From: CAYXVU01 sp964468725
GTDB lineage: Bacteria > Acidobacteriota > Blastocatellia > UBA7656
NCBI GenBank assembly: GCA_964468725.1
Contig: CAYXVU010000321.1
Span: 1 to 5,705, forward strand
Reading direction: 5' to 3'
DNA length: 5,705 bases
Part shown: positions 1 through 5,705 of the stretch, piece after piece
Numbering within the stretch: the first letter of the stretch is position 1
Layout: the number at the start of each line of letters is the position of its first letter
Program-made: the position numbers and the translations under genes
Notes under the pieces: generated by a model
Databases searched by the model: none
What the model saw: only the letters and a program-made list of their open reading frames with translations
What the model was told of the DNA's origin: nothing

Positions 1-8
1 CTGTTCAT
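1..8 (-). CDS. Possible first codons of the next minus-strand gene (runs off the left edge)
   Basis: An ATG reads leftward at 8-6. It is preceded on the minus strand by AAGGGG (15-20), with a 6-base spacer, which is a reasonable Shine-Dalgarno arrangement. It lies 72 bases after the stop codon of the propeller gene and in the same direction, so it could be the next gene of the same unit. Only two full codons (Met-Asn) are visible, so the product cannot be named and the call rests on the start signal alone. Confidence 0.25.
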
Positions 9-80
9 CCGTGTCCCCTTCTTACCGAGAACGGAATGGCCTTACGGTTTCTCTTTTTGTGCCGCTGCACACGATTGCGA

Positions 81-1457
81 TTAAGGCTTCATCGTTGCTT
101 TGTTGCTGATGCAGTAGAGATTCTTTTCGCCGCGAATGAAGACTTTGCCGCCAGCTAAGGCCGGTGAGGTGTAGATGGGTTCGGCCAGCGAATTGGTGCG
201 CACGATTTCATGCGTCGTTCCGGCTTTGACAACGAAGGTGTCGCCGTCTTCGCTGGTGATCAAGATGTTGCCGCCAAAGGCGACGGGCGAGGCCATAAAG
301 GTTGCCGGTTTGGGAACCCGACCGCCTTCGTACTTCACTTCGCCGGTCTTCGCATCCAGACAGGTCAGCAGGCCTTTGTCGCTAATCAAATAGAGATAGT
401 CTTCATACAAGATCGGCGATGCGACGTAGGCTGTGCCCTTGTCATACTTCCAAGCGATGTGTGAAGCGGTCACATCGCCCGAACCGCCCAACTTGACCGC
501 CAACGTGCGTTTCGACGGATAGCCGGTGGTGATGATGACCATATCTTTCTCTTTGGTAATCAGCGGCGTATGAATCGAATGGCTCTGCACCCCTTTGCAG
601 CGCCACAACTCTTTGCCGGTCTTCGGGTCATAGGAGATGATCCACTCATTGCCGCTGGTCACCAATTCTGTGCGCTGCGCGGTGGTGACAATGACGGGCG
701 TCGTCCAACTGACTTGCACCGGACGTTTTTGTCGCCACACCTCTTTGCCGTTCTTTTTATCGAGCGCCACGATCATCGAATCATCGCCCAGGTGGCGATC
801 ACATTGCACGATGAGCAGATTGTCATAGAGTACTGGCGACGTGCCAACCCCCATGCCGAGCGTCGGGATGCCGCCGAAGTTCGCTTTCCAGAGCTGCTTG
901 CCTTTGAAGTCGTAGCAGTAGAGACCTTCCGAACCGAAGTAGGCATAGATGTATCGGCCATCCGTAAGCGGCGTCGGCGAAGCATACGATCCTTTGCGGT
1001 GGCGGTGATCGAAGACAGCTCCCTCATAGGGCGTCTGTTCCCACACAGTCTTTCCGGTATCGGCATCCAGACATAAGAGTTTGAAGGTGTGCTTGCGATC
1101 CGAACCGACCCAATCGGGGTGTTTGAACTCTTCTTTGCCGAGGATATGGACATAGGCCTTTTGGCCGGGAATGACTTCGCCTTCGATGGCAGTAGTCAAA
1201 AAGACCCGATTGCCCCAGATGATCGGAGAGGAGTGGCCGCGCCCCGGAATCGGCGCTTTCCATTGTACATTTTTGGCATCGCTCCACTCGGTCGGCAGAT
1301 TGGGGTCTGTCGAAACCCCTTGCCCGTTCGGGCCGCGCCATTGCGCCCAATTCGAACTGCTGCCCGAAGTCTTGGCCGCTACTGCCGCGACCGCAAACGT
1401 TGCGATCACGATTGCCGCCATCGCCCGTTTGCCTTTGCTGAGAAAAAGATGAGTCAT
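81..1457 (-). CDS. Exported PQQ-like beta-propeller repeat protein (paralogue 1)
   Basis: This is a 458-residue exported protein built from repeated PQQ-type (quinoprotein/BamB-like) propeller blades. Residues 1-28 look like a Sec signal peptide: a basic start (KGKR, 8-11), a hydrophobic run at 13-27, then small residues before a likely cut near 27-28. There is no lipobox. The mature start has WAQWRGPNGQG (37-47), the usual opening of this family. Blade motifs of the form DxxTGxxxW recur at about 130-139 (LDADTGKTVW), 181-190, 232-241, 277-285 and 367-376, with further degenerate blades between and after them, consistent with a roughly eight-bladed propeller. I see no cytochrome CxxCH motif and no clear quinoprotein dehydrogenase active site, so it is more likely a binding or scaffold protein than a proven PQQ enzyme. 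The start is supported by a strong GGAGG. An internal Met at residue 13 lacks as good a site and would lose the basic n-region. It closely resembles the upstream gene product. The substrate is unknown. Confidence 0.93.
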   Translation of the reverse strand: MTHLFLSKGKRAMAAIVIATFAVAAVAAKTSGSSSNWAQWRGPNGQGVSTDPNLPTEWSDAKNVQWKAPIPGRGHSSPIIWGNRVFLTTAIEGEVIPGQKAYVHILGKEEFKHPDWVGSDRKHTFKLLCLDADTGKTVWEQTPYEGAVFDHRHRKGSYASPTPLTDGRYIYAYFGSEGLYCYDFKGKQLWKANFGGIPTLGMGVGTSPVLYDNLLIVQCDRHLGDDSMIVALDKKNGKEVWRQKRPVQVSWTTPVIVTTAQRTELVTSGNEWIISYDPKTGKELWRCKGVQSHSIHTPLITKEKDMVIITTGYPSKRTLAVKLGGSGDVTASHIAWKYDKGTAYVASPILYEDYLYLISDKGLLTCLDAKTGEVKYEGGRVPKPATFMASPVAFGGNILITSEDGDTFVVKAGTTHEIVRTNSLAEPIYTSPALAGGKVFIRGEKNLYCISNKATMKP

Positions 1458-1463
1458 GAAATT

Positions 1464-1468
1464 CCTCC
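1464..1468 (-). promoter_or_regulatory. Ribosome binding site of propeller gene 1
   Basis: The minus strand reads GGAGG followed by a 6-base spacer and ATG (1457-1455). This near-ideal site fixes the start at 1457 rather than at the internal Met codon at 1421-1419. Confidence 0.8.
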
Positions 1469-1526
1469 AACCACGAATCTGTTTGGGAACGTCTCCACTG
1501 GCACACTGAGGAGAATCGGGAAGACA

Positions 1527-1555
1527 AGAATTCAGAATTCAAGAATTCAAGAATA
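1527..1555. repeat. Short tandem repeat, AGAATTC units
   Basis: On the plus strand two exact AGAATTC units (1527-1533, 1534-1540) are followed by an 8-base variant AAGAATTC (1541-1548) and a decayed AAGAATA (1549-1555). The units contain the palindrome GAATTC, so the array reads similarly on both strands. It lies between the two propeller genes, in the presumed 5' leader of gene 1. It may be a phase-7 simple repeat. No function can be assigned. Confidence 0.75.
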
Positions 1556-1563
1556 GCTGGCTC

Positions 1564-1606
1564 ATTCTTCCGCAAAGCAGAACAGTACGATCTCGTTGCG
1601 AAGAAT
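1564..1606. other. Intergenic stem-loop, 11-bp stem with one bulge
   Basis: ATTCTTC (1564-1570) pairs with GAAGAAT (1600-1606), and GCAA (1572-1575) pairs with TTGC (1596-1599). This gives 11 base pairs with C1571 bulged and a 20-base loop. No T-run follows on either strand, so it is not a standard intrinsic terminator. It sits between the two repeat clusters of the gap and would be part of any transcript joining the two propeller genes. It could be an mRNA processing or stability element, or part of a dispersed palindromic repeat. Both options are inference. Confidence 0.5.
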
Positions 1607-1631
1607 CAGACAGGCACTTTCCCGATCTTCT

Positions 1632-1660
1632 GAATTCTGTATTCTGTATTCTGTATTCTG
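1632..1660. repeat. Heptamer tandem repeat, four units of GTATTCT type
   Basis: GAATTCT (1632-1638) is followed by three exact GTATTCT units (1639-1645, 1646-1652, 1653-1659) and a trailing G. Read on the minus strand this gives ACAGAAT-type units, similar in sense to the AGAATTC units about 80 bases away on the plus strand. The two clusters are therefore in roughly inverted orientation around the central hairpin. It begins about 20 bases after the stop codon of the upstream propeller gene. Simple repeats of this kind can vary in copy number by slippage. Confidence 0.8.
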
Positions 1661-1681
1661 GCTTCTCTATTCCCTGAAAAT

Positions 1682-3055
1682 TCATCGCCCCTTATTGCCC
1701 GACGCAGGCGCTTTCGACGCGGCGCTGTCGCCGATGGCAAAGAGGTGCTGCAAGCCGCGAACGAAGATCATACCATCCGAAATCGCCGGTGTCGCCATCA
1801 GCAGCTCGCCCATCTTATTGGTTGCCAGTAACTCGTATTTCGGCCCCGCTTTGACGACGAAGATATCGCCGTCTTCGCTCGACAAATAGATTTTCCCATC
1901 CGCCGCAACCGGCGAGGCGCTATAGGCTCCCCCCATACCGCCGATGCGTTCCTGATACATGACTTCGCCGGTCTTGGCGTTCAAACAGCGCAGAATGGCT
2001 TGATTCTGACAGATGTAGAGGTAGTCGCCATAAACGAGCGGGGTCGGCATATAGGAACCGCCGCGTTGATAGCTCCAAGCAACGAACTCATTCTTCGTTT
2101 CGCCTTGCTTGAGCGAAATGTCGCCCGTTGCGCCCGATTTGATAGCATAGATCGGCTGATTCGGGCGATAGTGATTGACGATATAGATCAAGTCGTGACC
2201 AAAGATCGGCGTCGTCGCCGTAACCTCCGGATTACCCGTCAGTCGCCACAACTCTTTGCCGGTCATCACGTCATAACTGCGAACAGCTTTCGTCGCATTG
2301 GTGATGACCTCGGTGCGCGACTTGCTCTCGTAAACCGTCGGCGTACCCCACGACGGATGCTCTTCGCGTGGCGTACGCCACACCGGCTTGCCGGATTTGA
2401 TGTCGAAAGCGGCAATGAAAGAATCCTTCTGCACATCGCACTGCACGATGACGAAGTTCTTATAAATGATGGGCGAACTGGCCGTCCCCCATTGATAATC
2501 GGGGTCATAGAACCATCCGGCATCCAACACGCCGAGGTCTTGCTTCCACATCAGCTTGCCTTTGATGTCATAGCAATACAGACCCTCCGCACCAAAAAAA
2601 GCGACGACATAGTTGCCATCGGTCGCAGGGCTGGAATTATTGTGCGTTGCTTTGATGTGGCGTTTGGTCTTCGGAATGCCTTCATGAGCGACGCGCTCCC
2701 ACAACAGTTTGCCCGTGCGCTTGTCAAAGGCATAGACGATCCACTTATGCGGAATCAGATCGTTGGCTGTATCCACATCGCCAAAGAGTCCATGTCGAAA
2801 ATAGGGCTTCGCCTCATTGCTTACGGCAGAGGTGATAAAAACCTTGTCACCCCAAACAACGGGGCTGGCGTGTGCGAGCCCCGGAATCGGGACTTTCCAC
2901 AAAACGTTGACCGACTTTTCGCCGTCCCATTTGACGGGGGTGGGGCGGCCTTCAGCGACGCCTGAGGCTTGCTGTCCGCGAAACGAGGGCCAGTTTTGCG
3001 CGCTCGCCGTTGCCGTGAGGGCCAGACAAAAGCAGAGGGTAAGAATCCGTCTCAT
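1682..3055 (-). CDS. Exported PQQ-like beta-propeller repeat protein (paralogue 2)
   Basis: This is a 457-residue exported protein of the same family as the downstream gene product. Residues 1-20 form a textbook signal peptide (MRR, hydrophobic core, ASA-Q) with likely cleavage after residue 19 or 20. The mature protein opens with NWPSFRG (21-27), and LWKVPIPG (52-59) and SPVVWGDKVF (64-73) match the paralogue's equivalents. Blade motifs occur at about 110-119 (FDKRTGKLLW), 162-170, 217-226, 261-270 and 358-367, and the segment SSEDGDIFVVKAG (392-404) is nearly the same in both proteins. Compared with the paralogue it has an extra stretch around 176-190 (GWFYDPDYQWG) and a small polar C-terminal tail (445-457). 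A TTG 24 bases further upstream (3079-3077) is in frame, but the AAGGAG site lies inside that extension, so ATG at 3055 is the better start. No catalytic motif is evident, and a ligand or partner cannot be named. Confidence 0.93.
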   Translation of the reverse strand: MRRILTLCFCLALTATASAQNWPSFRGQQASGVAEGRPTPVKWDGEKSVNVLWKVPIPGLAHASPVVWGDKVFITSAVSNEAKPYFRHGLFGDVDTANDLIPHKWIVYAFDKRTGKLLWERVAHEGIPKTKRHIKATHNNSSPATDGNYVVAFFGAEGLYCYDIKGKLMWKQDLGVLDAGWFYDPDYQWGTASSPIIYKNFVIVQCDVQKDSFIAAFDIKSGKPVWRTPREEHPSWGTPTVYESKSRTEVITNATKAVRSYDVMTGKELWRLTGNPEVTATTPIFGHDLIYIVNHYRPNQPIYAIKSGATGDISLKQGETKNEFVAWSYQRGGSYMPTPLVYGDYLYICQNQAILRCLNAKTGEVMYQERIGGMGGAYSASPVAADGKIYLSSEDGDIFVVKAGPKYELLATNKMGELLMATPAISDGMIFVRGLQHLFAIGDSAASKAPASGNKGR

Positions 3056-3065
3056 AAAACCTTGT

Positions 3066-3071
3066 CTCCTT
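3066..3071 (-). promoter_or_regulatory. Ribosome binding site deciding the start of propeller gene 2
   Basis: The minus strand reads AAGGAG 10 bases before ATG at 3055. A second weaker AAGG (3063-3060) lies 4 bases before that ATG. The in-frame TTG at 3079 lies upstream of this site, so using it would place the Shine-Dalgarno inside the coding region. Confidence 0.7.
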
Positions 3072-3084
3072 ATCAACAATCAAT

Positions 3085-3150
3085 GGGCAAAGGCGAACGA
3101 TGACGGCGCGATATGGGATGATGCCATCATCTGCCTTCCTTCGTTTGCCC
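3085..3150. repeat. Bulged inverted repeat enclosing a second hairpin
   Basis: GGGCAAA (3085-3091) pairs with TTTGCCC (3144-3150), and after a 2-base bulge CGAA (3094-3097) pairs with TTCG (3140-3143), giving an 11-bp outer stem. Within it GATGATG (3117-3123) and CATCATC (3125-3131) form a near-perfect palindrome around one base. No U-run follows in the direction of transcription, so this does not look like a classical terminator. It fills most of the 113-base gap between the ankyrin and propeller genes. It could be a dispersed palindromic element or an RNA structure in the intercistronic region. Confidence 0.5.
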
Positions 3151-3168
3151 TTCCACATTCATCGTTCA

Positions 3169-3987
3169 TCATTTCGGTTCGACTCTTTTGAATAGGAAGG
3201 TCTGACCGGCTTGCTTCAACGTCATGCCGACGACTTTACCGTCTTCGATGTTAAATTTGATCGTCGCATCCACTTCGACAACCGCGAAGGTCGTTTTGTC
3301 ATAGGCTTTTACTTGAAAACTCGGCTGTGTGCCAGCGCGAGCCAAGAGCTTCCCCTCACTAAGCGAAAAGACGATTTCGCCGCCTTGCTCGCTCTTGTAT
3401 GAACCGACATAGGTCTTCAGCGTATCGGCATCAACGGTGAAGTTGGGTTCCGGCGGAGGCTTCGCTCCGGCTTTTTCGAGCATCTCGATAATCGCCGCGT
3501 GCTTGCCATTCTTTGCCTGTTTGAGCGCGTCGCCCAAGGTTTCGTCGGTCAGGTTGCCGAGTTCAAGAAGCATTTTGACCATCTCGGCATTGCCTTCTCG
3601 GGCGCTGCCGATTACCACCTGCTCTTTGCCGGTTGCCCCTTTTTCGAGCAGCATCTTGACGATTTGCACGTTCCCTTTTTGCGCCGCCCAAACGATGGGC
3701 GTCGCTCCGTAAAAGGAATCGGTTGCGTTCGGGTCTGCGCCTTTTTCCAACAACAGGCGCACCAGTTCGACGTTGCCCCGATCACAAGCAAACGACAACG
3801 CCGTGGCGTTGTATTTCGATCTGGTGTTGACGTCTATGCCTTGCGCCAGCATCGCTTTGACCTTTTCAATGTCACCTTTGCGTGCTGCCGTTAAAAACTC
3901 TTCTTTCGCATCTTGCGCAAAGATGGTGAGCGTAAGCGTGAGCGTAGTAATAAACAGTCGAATCGATTCTCTTATCATGCTCCGCAT
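3169..3987 (-). CDS. Exported ankyrin-repeat protein with C-terminal DUF3471-like domain
   Basis: This 272-residue protein is probably periplasmic. Residues 1-25 form a signal peptide (MIRESIR then a hydrophobic LFITTLTLTLTIFA, cut near A24-Q25). Ankyrin repeats follow at about 27-56, 59-89, 93-118, 121-146 and 150-175. The second and third are canonical, with GNVELVRLLLEKGADPNA (71-88) and GNVQIVKMLLEKGA (105-118); the last two are degenerate. A proline-rich linker (PPPEPNF, 177-183) leads to a domain at about 188-269 beginning LKTYVGSY. Its beta-rich pattern, with FQVKAYDKTTF and DGKVVGMTLKQAGQ, resembles DUF3471, best known at the C-terminus of serine beta-lactamase-like hydrolases. No hydrolase domain is present here. 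Ankyrin repeats generally bind proteins; the partner is unknown. ATG at 3987 has GAGAGG 7 bases upstream. An alternative ATG at 3978 would also keep the signal peptide. It lies 113 bases upstream of propeller gene 2 in the same direction. Confidence 0.9.
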   Translation of the reverse strand: MRSMIRESIRLFITTLTLTLTIFAQDAKEEFLTAARKGDIEKVKAMLAQGIDVNTRSKYNATALSFACDRGNVELVRLLLEKGADPNATDSFYGATPIVWAAQKGNVQIVKMLLEKGATGKEQVVIGSAREGNAEMVKMLLELGNLTDETLGDALKQAKNGKHAAIIEMLEKAGAKPPPEPNFTVDADTLKTYVGSYKSEQGGEIVFSLSEGKLLARAGTQPSFQVKAYDKTTFAVVEVDATIKFNIEDGKVVGMTLKQAGQTFLFKRVEPK

Positions 3988-3994
3988 CCTCTCG

Positions 3995-4000
3995 CCTCTC
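3995..4000 (-). promoter_or_regulatory. Ribosome binding site of the ankyrin gene
   Basis: The minus strand reads GAGAGG 7 bases before ATG at 3987. The same GAGAGG is repeated at 3993-3988 and would serve the alternative ATG at 3978 with a 9-base spacer, so the two starts are not cleanly separated. The purine repeat slightly favours 3987. Confidence 0.5.
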
Positions 4001-4099
4001 GATTTCAGAGGCTGCTAAATGATTTTCCCAATCGGTGGTGATGTTTCCTCTGAGCGCTTTTCCTAATCCTGCGCTGAACATCAAGGAAAACGTTGAAAG

Positions 4100-4108
4100 A
4101 GTGTAGCA
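4100..4108 (-). promoter_or_regulatory. Possible extended -10 promoter before the ankyrin gene
   Basis: The minus strand reads TGCTACACT, an extended -10 (TGn plus TACACT, four of six matches to TATAAT). No good -35 hexamer is seen 16-18 bases upstream. It lies downstream of the terminator of the membrane-protein gene and would give a leader of roughly 100 bases before the ankyrin start. The position fits a new transcription unit, but the sequence match alone is weak. Confidence 0.3.
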
Positions 4109-4151
4109 GGTTTCTCAAAATCTCCCTGCGAAAGGCCAGTAAAAAATTGGT

Positions 4152-4173
4152 AAAAATCTCCGCCTGCGGAGAT
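4152..4173 (-). terminator. Intrinsic terminator of the TPR membrane-protein gene
   Basis: The minus strand reads ATCTCCG, loop CAGG, CGGAGAT, then a run of T. The 7-bp stem is perfect and GC-rich in its loop-proximal half. The hairpin begins 4 bases after the TAG stop at 4178-4180. The T-run is on the minus-strand side only (4156-4152), so it acts in that direction. It separates the membrane-protein gene from the ankyrin gene. Confidence 0.8.
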
Positions 4174-4177
4174 GCGG

Positions 4178-5705
4178 CTAGCGAGTGGCAGGCGCGTCGC
4201 CGCTCTGCAAGCGGCGTTGCGCCTCTCGGCGCTCGTTGGCATTGGGCGGGGCGAGTTCGAGATATTTCGTATAGGCCGCTCGCATCTGCTCCGTTTGATT
4301 AAGGCGTTCGTAGGTCTGCGCCAGCTTGAAATGAATCAGAGCAAAGTTCTCCGGCACACGGCGCAGAACCTCTTGATACATCGCCAGCGCCTCTTCGTAA
4401 CGCCCTTGATCGAAGTAAAATTGCGCCGCGTAATAAAAGCCCAACGCCCGCGACCAGGTGCGTGTGGATGCCAACAGCAACTCTTCGGCGCGCGCCGTCT
4501 GTTTCTGTTGCCCGTACAACAATCCGAGATTGAGTTGCAGAGTTGCCAGCGTGTTCCGCTTATTCGGGTCGTCGTGGATGGCGGCAATTCCCTGTTCCAG
4601 ATAGTCAATTGCTTCGTTGAGCCTGCCGGATTGATGCGCGGCATAGCTCAAATGTTGATAGGCGATGGCGCAGGTCGGATCGAGGGCTAAAGCCGTGCGT
4701 TGGGCGTTGTCCGCATCCTTCGGTCTGCCGCTTTGAAAATAGACGCTGCCTAACGCTGCATGCGCGATTGCCGATTGCGGCTCGACCGCGACACAACGTT
4801 CAAAGATGGAAATCGTGTCATCCCATGCAGCATTGTGGCGGATATAGGCGACGCTCCAAACGACGATCAGAATCGCAACCATTCCCCCTGCCGCTTTATG
4901 CCAGACGGCGGACTCTCGTTGCCAGAGCCAGCGCATCCCGAGAGCGACGGCCAAGCAAAACCCTGCCGAAGAGAAGTAAAGGTAACGCTCTTGAACCGCA
5001 TATTCGGGATCGAAGTGGCGGATTCCGGCCAGTGCCGGAGCCAATGGCAGGATAAACCAGGCCGCCGCAAACTGCAGGTCGCGGGAACGCAGAAAGAACA
5101 TAGCCAATCCCAACGCTATGAGGGTCGCTAGCGGCGCGAGGAAGCGCAGGCTGGCGAAGGATTCAACTAAGGGAGTCAGATGTTGATAACTGTAGCCATA
5201 GGGCAGGCTCAACAACGTTAGATACTTCAGCAAAGCGAGCGGCATGGTCGCCAGCGCCGCGCTCAGCGGGTAGCGCAACTCATCGCTAAGAAGCAGCGAA
5301 CCCAGCGCTTGATAGCGCAGGGCAAAGTAAAGAGCCGTCGGAATCGCCAACCAACCCGCCAACGCAACCGCCCCGCCAAGTCGCCGCCGCAGCGCGGCAA
5401 CCTCTCGGAAATAGCTCACCTCGGCGTAGAGAATGAAAAGCGGCAGCGCCAGCGCCGTCTCTTTGCTCATCAAGGCGCAGAGGTAGGCAACCAGCATCAG
5501 CGCCAACCAGTGCCTCCGTCCGCGCTTCTTATATTGCAGATACGCGTACAGCGACGGGAGCAAAAAGAGGCACATCAACGGATCGGTCACCCCCGATATC
5601 CAGGCGACCGATTCCGCATGCGCCGGATGAACGGCGAACAGAGTGCTGGCGATGACGGCTAACAGCGAGCTTTCGGTCATCTCGCTGAGCACAAAATAAA
5701 CCAAT
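4178..5705 (-). CDS. Multi-membrane TMTC-like glycosyltransferase-family protein with C-terminal TPR repeats (N-terminus outside window)
   Basis: The C-terminal 508 residues are visible; the first in-frame codon at the edge is TTG inside a hydrophobic stretch, so the true start is beyond the window. Residue numbers count from that codon. Membrane segments appear at about 13-28, 42-58, 65-79, 84-97, 111-130, 187-205, 211-227, 242-261 and 271-288. Family motifs are HPAHAESVAWISGVTD (26-41), SKET (80-83) and ERYLYFSSAGF (239-249), which match the TMTC/DUF1736-type TPR membrane proteins related to GT-C protein O-mannosyltransferases. Five to six TPR units follow from about 292 to 487, for example 311-343, 345-378, 385-417, 419-451 and 453-486, ending in a charged tail. 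In the family the membrane domain transfers a sugar from a lipid carrier and the TPRs bind partner protein; here that is inferred. The loop expected to hold the catalytic acidic residue lies upstream, so activity cannot be judged. A terminator follows directly. Confidence 0.88.
   Translation of the reverse strand, partial: LVYFVLSEMTESSLLAVIASTLFAVHPAHAESVAWISGVTDPLMCLFLLPSLYAYLQYKKRGRRHWLALMLVAYLCALMSKETALALPLFILYAEVSYFREVAALRRRLGGAVALAGWLAIPTALYFALRYQALGSLLLSDELRYPLSAALATMPLALLKYLTLLSLPYGYSYQHLTPLVESFASLRFLAPLATLIALGLAMFFLRSRDLQFAAAWFILPLAPALAGIRHFDPEYAVQERYLYFSSAGFCLAVALGMRWLWQRESAVWHKAAGGMVAILIVVWSVAYIRHNAAWDDTISIFERCVAVEPQSAIAHAALGSVYFQSGRPKDADNAQRTALALDPTCAIAYQHLSYAAHQSGRLNEAIDYLEQGIAAIHDDPNKRNTLATLQLNLGLLYGQQKQTARAEELLLASTRTWSRALGFYYAAQFYFDQGRYEEALAMYQEVLRRVPENFALIHFKLAQTYERLNQTEQMRAAYTKYLELAPPNANERREAQRRLQSGDAPATR

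Noticed and set aside
59..70. GTGC/GCAC hairpin next to a T-run, considered as a terminator for propeller gene 1
   Set aside because: The stem is only 4 bp, and on the minus strand it is followed by A residues rather than T. The T-run is on the wrong side for either direction.
570..1076. A 168-codon open frame on the plus strand opposite propeller gene 1
   Set aside because: It is antisense to a well-supported coding region, with no family motif, so it is a shadow frame.
1549..1562. TATTCT at 1556-1551 on the minus strand as a -10 box for propeller gene 1
   Set aside because: No credible -35 lies 16-18 bases upstream, and the match arises from the AT-rich repeat itself.
1024..1575. A 183-codon minus-strand frame overlapping the start of propeller gene 1
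   Set aside because: It is out of frame with the propeller gene, runs through the repeat-rich spacer and has a low-complexity Arg/Ser-rich product. The GGAGG site serves the propeller start instead.
1527..1660. CRISPR-like array in the repeat-rich spacer
   Set aside because: Units are only 7-8 bases, directly abutting with no spacers, and there are no cas genes nearby.
2000..2965. A 321-codon open frame on the plus strand opposite propeller gene 2
   Set aside because: It lies wholly antisense to a gene with a clear signal peptide and family motifs. Its product is rich in Arg/Ile/Asp without recognisable domains, and it is best explained as a shadow of the minus-strand codon pattern.
3056..3079. 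TTG start at 3079 for propeller gene 2, adding eight residues
   Set aside because: The AAGGAG site falls inside this extension, and the ATG at 3055 gives a cleaner signal peptide.

Overview
The window is a bacterial chromosomal segment with four protein-coding genes, all on the minus strand. In transcription order, from the right edge to the left, they are: the C-terminal part of a large membrane protein with a TPR tail (4178-5705), an exported ankyrin-repeat protein with a DUF3471-like C-terminal domain (3169-3987), and two exported PQQ-like beta-propeller proteins that are clear paralogues (1682-3055 and 81-1457). A possible start codon of a further minus-strand gene sits at positions 6-8. 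G+C looks slightly above half by eye. The style of the two propeller proteins, the TMTC-like TPR membrane protein and the loosely spaced co-directional genes suggests Acidobacteriota (perhaps Blastocatellia) or a Planctomycetes-like soil lineage. That assignment is from memory of protein families, not from a search.

The spacers are short (80, 224, 113 and 190 bases), so no stretch over 300 bases lacks a gene. The 190-base gap behind the membrane protein holds a good intrinsic terminator and a possible extended -10 promoter. The membrane-protein gene therefore probably ends its own transcript, and the ankyrin and two propeller genes may form the next unit. The 113-base gap holds a bulged inverted repeat with a second hairpin inside it. 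The 224-base gap holds two clusters of 7-8 bp AT-rich tandem repeats built around GAATTC/ATTCTGT, with an 11-bp-stem hairpin between them.

Functionally, three of the four products carry a signal peptide and should act outside the cytoplasmic membrane. The fourth is a multi-membrane protein of the kind that glycosylates proteins at the outer face of the membrane. None of the four has a recognisable specific substrate. I see no mobile element, CRISPR array, tRNA, rRNA or defence system, and I find no convincing evidence of an undescribed multi-gene system. The most distinctive features are the intergenic repeat and hairpin structures and the ankyrin-DUF3471 fusion beside tandem propeller paralogues.
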